A DNA stretch of 51,965 nt from Pseudomonadota bacterium (lineage in GTDB: Bacteria; Pseudomonadota; Gammaproteobacteria; Steroidobacterales; Steroidobacteraceae), in the NCBI GenBank assembly GCA_021847105.1, contig JAJZUT010000024.1, positions 1-51,965 on the forward strand. Reading direction: 5' to 3'. Below, in pieces: positions 44,930-51,965 of the stretch (position 1 is the stretch's first letter; each line of letters opens with the position of its first letter). Made by a program: the position numbers and the translations under genes. The notes below the pieces were generated by a model that saw nothing but the letters and a program-made list of their open reading frames with translations, was not told the DNA's origin and ran no database searches.

Positions 44930-46131
44930 ATGAGCGCGGCGGATGATCTGAGCGATGGGACTGGCTTGATCGCGCCGCTTATTCTGTGTGAAGGTTCTCG
45001 CCATCGCCCAGAATTGACCAATCTTGTGTTGGAGCTCGCACAGAGTAGTGCGGGGCTCCGCCGCTCACTGCCGGAAAGCCTGCTGTCGTCGCTTGCGACC
45101 TTCGTGGGCAGGATGAACTGTTACTCGCGCAATTTGATCGAAGGGCATGACATCCATCCCGTCGATAGCGAGCGCGCTCTGGGGGGCGAGTACAGCAAGG
45201 ATGAAAAGAAGCGCGATCTGCAGCTCGAAGCCATGGCTTATATCTCCGTCCAGCAATGGATCGACGAGGGAGGACCCAGGGGACGAGCAATCGCTGCGGA
45301 CTTCGTCCGCGAGATTCACAACCGGTTGTGCGAAGCGCTGACTGACGAGCTACTGTGGGTCGAGGATCTAGCGACACAGGAACGCATACGGGTCATTCCG
45401 GGTGGGCTACGCACCCGCGACGTCGCGGTGGGCGATCACGGTGTCATCGCCGCGCCGGCGGGTCCTCGCTTCCTCGAGCGCTTTGGAGAGGCATATGGCC
45501 GCCTTGGCAGGACCGAAACCATTCTCGCTGCGGCGCGGCCCATCACCGCCTGTTGGGGATTCACCCGTTCCTCGATGGCAACGACCGCGTCGCGCGACTG
45601 ATGTCACATGCAACATTGCTGGAGGCCCTCAACACTGGCGCGACCTTGTCTGTCGCGCGTGGCTTGGCGCGCAACGTTTCTGCATGCAAAGGTTATCTGG
45701 CCGCTTGCGACATGGCCCGTCGAAATGATCTCGACGGTCGTGGTAACCTGAGCGCGGAGGCCCTGGCGGAATTCACGCGGTTCTTTCTGGCTGCGTGTCT
45801 CGATCAGGTCACGTTCATGGAAGAACTCATGCAGCCAGACTCTTTGCGCACTCGTATCGTGCTGTGTACCGAAGAGGAAATCCGTCTTAACCGTCTGCCG
45901 ACGAAGTCCGGTGCCGTTCTCGAAGCTATCCTTTGCCGCGGTGAGTTGGCGCGCGGTGACGCCGCCGGCATTGTCGGCGCCGGCGAGCGGCAGGCGCGGC
46001 GCGTTGTATCTGCGCTGATCGAGAGAGGTGTGGTGACTTCCGCAAGCACCTGCGCGTCGCTGCGGCTCGCCTTCCCGGCGGCGCTGGCGTCGCACTGGAT
46101 GCCGGGTCTGTTCCAGGGTCTGCGTGCTTAA
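44930..46131 (+). pseudogene. Fic-domain protein gene, frameshifted
   Basis: The reading frame from 44930 encodes the N-terminal Fic region (RMNCYSRNLIEGHDIHP, then RDLQLEAMAYISVQQWIDEG) up to about 45530. It then runs into unrelated sequence and a stop at 45601. The catalytic loop HPFLDGNDRVARL and the C-terminal winged-helix region continue in another frame to 46131. A single-base loss in GCGGCGCGG around 45525-45542 explains the break. The loop also has Asp where Fic enzymes have Gly or Lys (HPFxxGN-G/K-R). The auto-inhibitory (S/T)xxxE(G/N) position is Arg rather than Ser. Fic enzymes AMPylate proteins; this copy looks inactive or decaying, unless the break is an assembly error. Confidence 0.85.
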
Positions 46132-46198
46132 GGTGACGATTCATTAGGGGTCCCTCAACGAGGGCGCGTCAGGTTTGTCATAACTGCAGGAGGGTGCG

Positions 46199-47020
46199 TT
46201 GAATATCACAATCAATATACCGACCAATGTGGCCGTGGCTTTGGCTGATGTCGACACGATGGTTATGGTGTGCTCACACGAACGAAGTGGCACTCATTTC
46301 TTGATGAATTCTCTGGCATCGTGCACCAAATATGTCAACAACCCTTGGTTGAATTATGATCTCGTCCCCTTTGGCGGAGTGGTGAACTTTTATTCAGAAG
46401 ACTCGGTGAGGGACTTTGTTGCCAAGTTCTCGAGATTCAAGGTGAATGGCTCAAGTCTGGGGATGGCGAGCATCGTCAAATCTCACTTCCCCGTATCTAT
46501 GGTGCGGTGCGCGCTAAATGAGGGGCTGAAGGTCGCATATATCTATCGCAATCCAGTCGATACCCTAATTTCCTTCTGGAAGCTGATTCATGGCTTGGGT
46601 TGGTTTGAGGGCCCGAAGGTGGCGACCCCTCTTGAGTTTGCACGGCATTTTCCCTGTGGTCAGACGCAACGATATCAAATGAGAAATTGCGAGAGCTATT
46701 TCGATCGATGGGCGTTGCATGTCACCGATGCCGTGCGTGTGGCAAATACCACGGACAAGGTGGTGCTGGTCTCCTATGAAAGCCTCGTTGGCAATTATGC
46801 ATCCAGCATGGAAACCCTGGTGGCCAAACTGGGTGTGGCACGAGTCAATGATCCTGCGTATCCCTCGAGGGGAGAAAATGTCATTTCCGGGGCCAAGATG
46901 GATGTCTCCGGCGAGGCCTTGCAGGACCTGAGGCGTTTTTGTGCACAACGCGCCAAGCTTTACCCTGATTTACCCGCCGCTATTTTCGATCACATTGAGC
47001 AAGCTGCTGACCGTCTATGA
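46199..47020 (+). CDS. Sulfotransferase-family protein with TTG start
   Basis: The 273-residue protein has a 5'-phosphosulfate-binding loop, SHERSGTHFLMNSL, near residue 27 and a 3'-phosphate-binding segment, YIYRNPVDTLISFWK, near residue 115. These are the PAPS-binding elements of sulfotransferases. An ideal AGGAGG seven bases upstream fixes the TTG at 46199. The gene is visibly richer in A and T than the metabolic genes to the left, which suggests acquisition by transfer. The acceptor is unknown; no PAPS synthesis gene is adjacent. A small hairpin, CCCTC-AAC-GAGGG, lies 35 bases upstream. Confidence 0.85.
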   Translation: MNITINIPTNVAVALADVDTMVMVCSHERSGTHFLMNSLASCTKYVNNPWLNYDLVPFGGVVNFYSEDSVRDFVAKFSRFKVNGSSLGMASIVKSHFPVSMVRCALNEGLKVAYIYRNPVDTLISFWKLIHGLGWFEGPKVATPLEFARHFPCGQTQRYQMRNCESYFDRWALHVTDAVRVANTTDKVVLVSYESLVGNYASSMETLVAKLGVARVNDPAYPSRGENVISGAKMDVSGEALQDLRRFCAQRAKLYPDLPAAIFDHIEQAADRL

Positions 47021-47653
47021 GTTGGTCTTCCTGCCGCTCGGCTGCAAGGCGGCGAGCCTTTTCTTCTGGCAGATTAAATGCCGCTATTTCAGGGGTTCTG
47101 TTCGGATCGTGACCAACGAAGCGTGCGTTATCGCGGCGACATGCTGACGGGAGACGCGGCGCTCATTGCATCTTCAACCGGTGGCTGCACAAAGCTGCCG
47201 ATGGCGAAGGGATATTTCGGAGAAATGCCCGAGTAATTTCCCGCATATAGCGGGACGTCGCAGCGTGCTCGGCGGCGCACCGAACCAGATCGTCTATGCG
47301 TGGATGAATATGGCCATTTTCAAGGGGAACGGCGAGGGGATCATCTGCAACACCAACATTCCGGCCCTCGCGATACACTATGGGTTCATCTTGTTCAGGT
47401 TATCACGCAGTGATGGCGTACCAGGTAAGGCCGTGGTTGGCATAGCCGGCGCAGGACGAGGCACCGTGAGTGCCTGTAAGCGATAGAGGCGCCGACCAGC
47501 AAGACCCATCAGGGACAGCAGGCATTGCCAGCGCAAAAAAGTCCGGATGTAGGGGGGGCAATGGTTACCTTTGTGCCCTCTCGAACTGGTGGCTTGGCAA
47601 GGTTGGGGGCGTCCATGTACGTCCGCCCGCGGCCGTCCTGACGGGTGGCCGGT
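47021..47653. other. Gene-poor stretch between the sulfotransferase gene and the IS66 remnant
   Basis: Open frames here are short and unrecognisable, with no good start. The part next to 47654 is presumably the terminal non-coding end of the IS66-type element, but I could not define an inverted repeat. Confidence 0.4.
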
Positions 47654-48049
47654 TCAGGCGACGGATTTGACCGGGTCGGCCGAGGTGACGATCAGGTTCC
47701 AGGGCGGGAGTTCGTTGATTCGGTTGATCAGGTGCCCGGCGATGCGAGTGAAGAGCTCGCACAGGTAGGTCTCTGGGTCGAGGCCATTGAGCTTAGCGGT
47801 GCCGATGAGGCTGTAGAACGCCGCGGCGCGCTCGCCGCCGGTGTCGGCTCCTGCGAAGAGACAATTTTTGCTTCCGAGGGCAACGGCTCTCAATGCCCGC
47901 TCGGCAGCTGGGTTGTCGATCTCGATGCGTCCGTTTCGGCAATGGCCGGTGAGCGCCGTCCAACGCGAGATCGTGTCGAGGTTGGAGTCGCATGAGGCAT
48001 TATAGGTCATTGTTTTATGGATGATTGAGTTGGCAGTAGAGCATCTCAT
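47654..48049 (-). pseudogene. IS66-family transposase, C-terminal remnant
   Basis: The translation contains RWTALTGHCRNGRIEIDNPA, then ERALRAVALGSKNCLFAGAD, then GGERAAAFYSLIGTAKLNGL and a tail LINRINELPPWNL. This is the recognisable C-terminal end of IS66 transposases, including the last catalytic Glu region. Similarity fades before about 48000, so the N-terminal three quarters of a usual ~500-residue protein are missing. The accessory orfA/orfB (TnpA/TnpB) genes are also absent. It is a dead fragment marking past transposition in this accessory region. Confidence 0.88.
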
Positions 48050-48194
48050 ACCCGCAAGCGTACCCGTGGGCGTCCCTTACATGCCGAAGCCAGTGGAATT
48101 GTGCTGCTAGGAGCGATTTCGGCGACCGTAGCAATGAGTTATCAGTTCATGAGAACCCGTTGGGGCGAGTGAAGTTCATGACCCGTCGATTGAT

Positions 48195-48521
48195 TTGCTT
48201 CCGGATCTCGATGGGCAGGTTCTGGTTGTGGTTCCTGCCGGAGGTCATTGGGTGAAATTCGTGGTGACTCAAGTGCCGGTGTTTGCCGAGAAGCCGCATG
48301 GCATTGATTATTCGCTCACGCTACATGGACTCGATGGTGAACGACTCGTCGGGTTCGACAACGCCCACCCGGTGAGAGGACAGGGCCGAGGAGATCCGCA
48401 GGAGCATCGCCACAGACTTTGCACAGTCTGGCCCTACGAATATTCGGATGCGACCACGCTATTGGCAGATTTCTGGAACATGGTGGACGCCGTGCTGCGT
48501 GAACGAGGTGTATTGCCATGA
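48195..48521 (+). CDS. TumE-family toxin (DUF6516)-like protein
   Basis: The 108-residue small protein has the TumE-like core: a strand VKFVVTQVPVFAEKPHGIDY, then SLTLHGLDGERLVGFDNAH and a C-terminal DATTLLADFWNMVDAVL. TumE proteins are predicted toxins encoded just upstream of a helix-turn-helix antitoxin, exactly the order here, with an ATGA overlap. The start is uncertain: TTG at 48195 has no ribosome site and homology-like sequence may begin a few codons earlier. IS debris lies immediately upstream, so the promoter and N-terminus may have been disturbed. Confidence 0.72.
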   Translation: MLPDLDGQVLVVVPAGGHWVKFVVTQVPVFAEKPHGIDYSLTLHGLDGERLVGFDNAHPVRGQGRGDPQEHRHRLCTVWPYEYSDATTLLADFWNMVDAVLRERGVLP

Positions 48522-48895
48522 CTACGCTAAAAGTCGGTATTGCAAGCTACGAAGAGATGAAGGCTCGGACGTTGGCGGTGGCGCGCGGGGAGCGTCGCGT
48601 CGAAGCGGACGAGCCGAAGGTCTGGTTTACTTCAACGGAATCGTTTGCCAGGATCCTCTCGGCCAGCAATCGAGCACTGCTGCGTTTGATTGCAGAGCGT
48701 ATGCCTCAATCGCTGGAAGATTTGGCGGAGATGGCCGGACGTGCGAAGTCGAACTTGTCCCGCATTTTAAAGACCATGGAACGATACGGGCTGGTTCGAC
48801 TGGAGCGCGACGACAGAGGCCGAATCGCGCCGAAGGTCATCTATGACCGCGTGGAATTGGACGTTCCGCTGATTCTTCAGCGAAAGGTGGGGTGA
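48518..48895 (+). CDS. TumA-like winged-helix antitoxin
   Basis: The 125-residue protein has a MarR/HVO_A0114-like helix-turn-helix (SLEDLAEMAGRAKSNLSRIL, then KTMERYGLVRLERDDRGR). It overlaps the TumE-like gene by four bases. Antitoxins of this type neutralise the toxin and repress the operon. The pairing supports a complete type II-like toxin-antitoxin module. Confidence 0.78.
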   Translation: MTTLKVGIASYEEMKARTLAVARGERRVEADEPKVWFTSTESFARILSASNRALLRLIAERMPQSLEDLAEMAGRAKSNLSRILKTMERYGLVRLERDDRGRIAPKVIYDRVELDVPLILQRKVG

Positions 48896-49098
48896 AAACG
48901 CCCAGAGGGTACTGTAGCAAGACCGTTGATCCCGCACGACCCAGCTGGAGCTATCGCGTTTAGGTCAAGACCTCCTGTCCGAATTGACTCATTTGGCCGA
49001 CGGGCAGGGGATGGCAGCGGACGTTGATCGGTGCCTGAAAATTTCAGCTTAGCAGACGTTCGATGCATACCCAGGGTCCGGAGTTTAAACCGGAGCAA

Positions 49099-49127
49099 TA
49101 TAGCAGTGCTATACAATTGCATATAGC
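49099..49127. promoter_or_regulatory. Overlapping TATAGC/GCTATA operator candidates before the TetR gene
   Basis: TATAGCAGTGCTATA (49099-49113) is a 6-base inverted repeat with a 3-base spacer. The same GCTATA arm pairs again with TATAGC at 49122-49127 across an 8-base spacer, giving three half-sites in alternating orientation. They end 17 bases before the TetR start codon and probably overlap its promoter. Autoregulation is the simplest reading. Confidence 0.6.
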
Positions 49128-49144
49128 GACGCCATACTAAGAGC

Positions 49145-49720
49145 ATGGATACACGGGTAACGTTGCTGACCGCCGCGCTGAAAGTTCTTGAGGACGAAGG
49201 AGAGGCTCAGTTTTCGACGCGCGCCGTATGCTCCCTGGCGAACGTCACCGCCCCCACGCTCTACCACCACTACGGAAGTGCCGACGGCCTTTTAAGCGCG
49301 GCCTTGACAGAGGCGTTCGCGCAGTTCCTCAAGAGCAAGAAGGCGGCAGTGAAATCGCGCGACCCCGTGACGGCCCTGCGCGAGGGCTGGGACGACTACG
49401 TACGTTTCGCGGCGGCGCGGCCGCGACTCTATGCGGCAATGATGAGCCGCGTCCTGAGCGGCGCCCAGATACCCGCTGCCGAAGAAGCTTTCGCGCTGTT
49501 AATCCGACGCATTGCGGCCATCGCCACCGACGGACGTCTCGCGCTCGCCGTAGCGGCGGCGGCCGATCTTCTGTGGGCCTCTGCAAACGCCGCGTCTCTG
49601 CTCTTCGTGACGGCTCAACTACGCAACACGGCAAAACCTACTCCCATTGTCCTAAAGGCCATACGCGAGAACGCCATGCGAGCCATTATCACCACTGAAT
49701 CGAAAGGTCGATCATCTTGA
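49145..49720 (+). CDS. TetR-family regulator
   Basis: The 191-residue protein has a TetR helix-turn-helix (FSTRAVCSLANVTAPTLYHH, then YGSADGLL) followed by a helical ligand domain with a TetR_C-type sequence. Operator-like repeats lie in its leader, and its stop codon overlaps the TTG start of the following epimerase gene (TTGA). It probably represses this two-gene operon. The ligand is unknown. Confidence 0.9.
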   Translation: MDTRVTLLTAALKVLEDEGEAQFSTRAVCSLANVTAPTLYHHYGSADGLLSAALTEAFAQFLKSKKAAVKSRDPVTALREGWDDYVRFAAARPRLYAAMMSRVLSGAQIPAAEEAFALLIRRIAAIATDGRLALAVAAAADLLWASANAASLLFVTAQLRNTAKPTPIVLKAIRENAMRAIITTESKGRSS

Positions 49721-50745
49721 GAATTCTGGTCACCGGAGGTACAGGCCTTCTTGGAGGCCGCCTGATCCAGAAACTGGTGGACAACGGCGCTCAAGTGTTT
49801 GCCCTCTCACGCTCGTCGTCTTCCCACACGAAACTTCGAGCATTGGGCGCATTCGTGGTTGAAGGGGATCTGGAAAGTGAGGTGCCGCTATCGTTGCCTT
49901 TGGTGGACGCGGTCGTGCACGCAGCAGCGCTGTTCCGGTTCTCTGGCCCCCGGGAGCCGTTCTTCAAAATTAATGTGGAGGGCACTGCCAAACTTCTGGC
50001 GTCGGCCGAGAAAGCCGGGGCAACGACCTTCATCCATATCAGTGCGGCGGGAATCATCATGGACGATCCAGGTACCCCTGTCCGTAATGCAGACGAGAGT
50101 GCGCCGACGTTCCCGAACCACTTTTCCGCCTACCTGGCAAGCAAGGCACGGGCCGAGGCAATCGTGTTGGCTGCCAACAAGCTTGGCTTTCGCACCCTCG
50201 CACTTCGACCGCCGGCGCTTTGGGGGCCGGGCGACCCATTCAGCCGAGCGCTCCCACAGGCTATCAACTCTGGGCAGTTCGCATTCGTCGACCGTGGCGA
50301 CTATGCGTTTGACACCTGCCATGTGGACAACGTCATCGAAGCTATTCAAGCTGCATTGAAGCGCGGCGAGGGTGGCCGGGCCTACTTCATCACCGATCCG
50401 GAAAAGCAGACCTTCCGCGAATTCGTTGCTTCGCTCGCGAGCATTCAGGGCTTGTCCATCGAGAAATTGCGTTCTATGCCCTACTGGCTTGCCTTGACCC
50501 TCGGTCGTTTGATGGATGCCGTCTGGGCCATCACGCGCCAGGGCGGCGAACCGCCGGTGTCCCGCTCGATGATGCGCATGATCGGGCGGGAATTCAGCCT
50601 CAATGATGCTGCCGCACGCCGCGAGTTGGGCTATGCCGGAAGGACTTCGCGCAGCGCTGGCTTGCTCAGGTACCGGGGAGCAAGATCATCCGATGGGACT
50701 GACCCAGTTCGAATGCCGGGCAACGGTCATTCGAATGTTCGTTGA
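49717..50745 (+). CDS. NAD-dependent epimerase/dehydratase (extended SDR)
   Basis: The 342-residue protein starts at TTG, overlapping the TetR stop by four bases. The Rossmann motif is TGGTGLLGGRLIQKL. The catalytic Tyr/Lys is in FSAYLASKARAE, preceded by ISAAGI, and RPPALWGPGDP follows. It resembles 3beta-HSD/flavonol-reductase-like extended SDRs. The last 25 residues (after RRELGYAGRTSRSAGL) are low-complexity and unlike the family, so a small 3' frameshift or a replaced tail is possible. A TetR-controlled reductase of this kind often handles xenobiotics. Confidence 0.85.
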   Translation: MRILVTGGTGLLGGRLIQKLVDNGAQVFALSRSSSSHTKLRALGAFVVEGDLESEVPLSLPLVDAVVHAAALFRFSGPREPFFKINVEGTAKLLASAEKAGATTFIHISAAGIIMDDPGTPVRNADESAPTFPNHFSAYLASKARAEAIVLAANKLGFRTLALRPPALWGPGDPFSRALPQAINSGQFAFVDRGDYAFDTCHVDNVIEAIQAALKRGEGGRAYFITDPEKQTFREFVASLASIQGLSIEKLRSMPYWLALTLGRLMDAVWAITRQGGEPPVSRSMMRMIGREFSLNDAAARRELGYAGRTSRSAGLLRYRGARSSDGTDPVRMPGNGHSNVR

Positions 50746-51266
50746 CTCGATTTTGAATGGCAGGTATGCGCAAGTCGGCGATGACGGTTGCGGGTCGGAA
50801 GCGGAAGTTGACTCTTCGATCCAGCGGATGCATCACTGTGAAAATGTGCTCCTCGGTATTGCAGAAATGGAGGGCAACACTGAAAGAGCGTCAGTGTCGC
50901 TGACACTCGCGTCCGAGGCGGATTGGCGCGTATTTCATGCGGCGCCTGCCGCGCCCGACCGGCTCCGGCTGCACAGCACCCTGCGCGGCTCGTCTGGCGC
51001 CCCACGACGGAGCGCGGGACGCGGAGGTCCGGCGCACAGCAATGCTTGAAGAGTTGATGGTGCCTCGAGGTCGGAGGCGAATTCTGGGCATAAGTGGCTG
51101 AAACTACTGAGAGACGGTCGGGAAATTGGGTCGGAGTACCCCACTCGGTACCCCCACGGGTCTCTGCAGCAGCTATCCGCTACCCCCAGCCCAGATGGTG
51201 AGCGCCGCGCTTGCGACTACTTGGGCGAGGGTTGATGGGGCAATGGGGGGGGCAGAGACGGTGCGC
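50746..51266. other. Gene-free stretch before vapBC
   Basis: An open frame overlapping the end of the epimerase gene continues to 51049 but has no recognisable domain and starts inside that gene. I see no supported feature here. Confidence 0.4.
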
Positions 51267-51305
51267 TTGACGGAATCCTTGTGGATATATATTGTTTATA
51301 TATAT
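51267..51305 (+). promoter_or_regulatory. vapBC promoter and AT-rich operator dyad
   Basis: TTGACG (51267-51272) is followed 17 bases later by TATTGT, or by TATATT at shorter spacing, as -10. A perfect dyad of two ATATATAT blocks separated by TGTTT spans 51285-51305 and covers the -10 region. VapB-VapC complexes usually bind such dyads to autoregulate. Confidence 0.6.
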
Positions 51306-51328
51306 TTCACAGACACGAAGGTGCTTTC

Positions 51329-51562
51329 GTGAAAACGGCCAAGCTCTTCAAGAACGGTAACAGCCAGGCGGTACGGCTCCCAAAGGAGTTCCGCTTTGCC
51401 GGAGCAGAGGTGCTGATCAAGCGCGTCGGCAGTGCGGTCGTACTTCTGCCCAAAGCCAAATCGTGGGATACGCTGGTTCAGAGCCTGGATAAGTTTCCGG
51501 CAGATTTCATGAACGAACGTGAGCAGCCACGTGAAGCTGAGCGCCGGGAGCCGCTGCAGTGA
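51329..51562 (+). CDS. vapB: VapB-type antitoxin
   Basis: The 77-residue protein starts at GTG after GAAGG. It has an AbrB/SpoVT-like swapped-hairpin DNA-binding domain (KTAKLFKNGNSQAVRLPKEF) and an acidic flexible C-terminus expected to wrap VapC. It overlaps vapC by four bases (GTGA), as is normal for this module. Confidence 0.9.
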   Translation: MKTAKLFKNGNSQAVRLPKEFRFAGAEVLIKRVGSAVVLLPKAKSWDTLVQSLDKFPADFMNEREQPREAERREPLQ

Positions 51563-51960
51563 AATGGATGCTGGATACGGATACGTGCATCGCCATCATC
51601 AAAAAGCATCCGGTTGCGCTTAAGAAGATACGCGGCAAGTCGATCGGACAAGTTGGAATTTCGTCGATTACGTTGGGCGAACTCACGTTCGGCGCGGCAA
51701 AGAGTAGTCGTCCGAAGGTTGCGCATGACGCGCTGAACGAATTTCTGTTGGCACTCGAGGTTGCGGGTTTCGATGAAGGCGCCGCAATGACCTATGGGGA
51801 TGTCCGTGCATCGCTCGAGCAGCAGGGGAAACCGATTGGTCCGCTCGATGCGCTTATCGGGAGTCATGCGCATGCGCTGGACATAATTCTAGTCACGCAC
51901 AACACACGAGAATTCTCGCGGATAGATGGCCTTCGACTCGAAGATTGGATTGCGCAGTAA
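51559..51960 (+). CDS. vapC: VapC-type PIN-domain ribonuclease toxin
   Basis: The 133-residue PIN protein has the acidic active site: Asp near residue 6 (MLDTDTCI), Glu near 41 (TLGELTFG) and Asp near 97 (GPLDALIGSHA). The C-terminal strand, LVTHNTREFSRIDGLRLEDW, is typical of VapC proteins of the tRNA(fMet)-cleaving group. It starts at GTG, translationally coupled to vapB, and is complete, ending five bases before the window edge. Confidence 0.92.
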   Translation: MKWMLDTDTCIAIIKKHPVALKKIRGKSIGQVGISSITLGELTFGAAKSSRPKVAHDALNEFLLALEVAGFDEGAAMTYGDVRASLEQQGKPIGPLDALIGSHAHALDIILVTHNTREFSRIDGLRLEDWIAQ

Positions 51961-51965
51961 CGGGC

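Noticed and set aside
45525..45542. Programmed ribosomal frameshift in the Fic gene
   Set aside because: No slippery heptamer or downstream structure was seen; point changes elsewhere favour decay.
1..51965. CRISPR arrays or complete insertion sequences
   Set aside because: No regular direct-repeat array was seen and the only IS trace is the truncated IS66 transposase.

Overview
The window is GC-rich DNA that looks like a gammaproteobacterial chromosome. Pointers are a 180-kDa-class NAD-dependent glutamate dehydrogenase, HrpA, ZapE, XerD, a RraB-family protein, a cofactor-dependent phosphoglycerate mutase and a PEP-CTERM surface protein. A soil or water lineage near the Nevskiales, Steroidobacterales or Xanthomonadales would fit. 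That placement is inferred from gene content; no rRNA gene is present to confirm it.

Layout. (a) 1-1470 is the right-hand end of an integrated element. It holds a Lon-like AAA+ ATPase cut by the window edge, a small overlapping partner ORF, two direct repeats one helical turn apart, and a 47-base copy of the 3' part of a tRNA-Arg gene that marks the attachment site. (b) 1471-4252 has an ArsR/SRPBCC pair with an operator-like dyad at the start codon. It also has a PEP-CTERM exported protein with a textbook sigma-54 (-24/-12) site upstream. (c) 4253-17630 is mostly core metabolism: a phosphotransacetylase-like enzyme coupled to an ArnT-like glycosyltransferase, a ModF-like double ATPase, a PhzF-family protein, a thiamine-binding-like protein, a 2Fe-2S ferredoxin, a membrane-anchored RraB-like protein, gpmA, and gdhB divergent from hpd. 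(d) 17709-24135 carries hrpA, a processive family-2 glycosyltransferase and zapE.

(e) 23020-34171 is the most coherent metabolic unit. A tightly packed leftward run (TetR regulator, thiolase, HSD10-like dehydrogenase, ETF-ubiquinone oxidoreductase, acetoacetyl-CoA synthetase, zapE) lies back to back with icmF, the fused B12-dependent isobutyryl-CoA mutase. Together they suggest catabolism of short or branched acyl-CoAs and ketone bodies, with flavoprotein electrons passed to ubiquinone and TetR as the likely local repressor. (f) 34109-39241 holds a PlsC-type acyltransferase, xerD, a 7Fe ferredoxin, a Nudix hydrolase and a TPR/GGDEF diguanylate cyclase.

(g) From about 39.2 kb to the right edge the sequence becomes accessory in character: long gene-free stretches, a small secreted protein, a large lipoprotein followed by a strong terminator, a decayed Fic gene, a low-GC sulfotransferase gene with a TTG start, an IS66 transposase remnant, a TumE/TumA-type toxin-antitoxin pair, an autoregulated-looking TetR plus NAD-dependent epimerase pair, and a complete VapBC module. 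I did not find a demonstrably new multi-gene system. The best leads are the sigma-54/PEP-CTERM link, the tRNA-Arg island edge with its AAA+ ATPase pair, the acyl-CoA divergon, and the operator-like dyads at several promoters.
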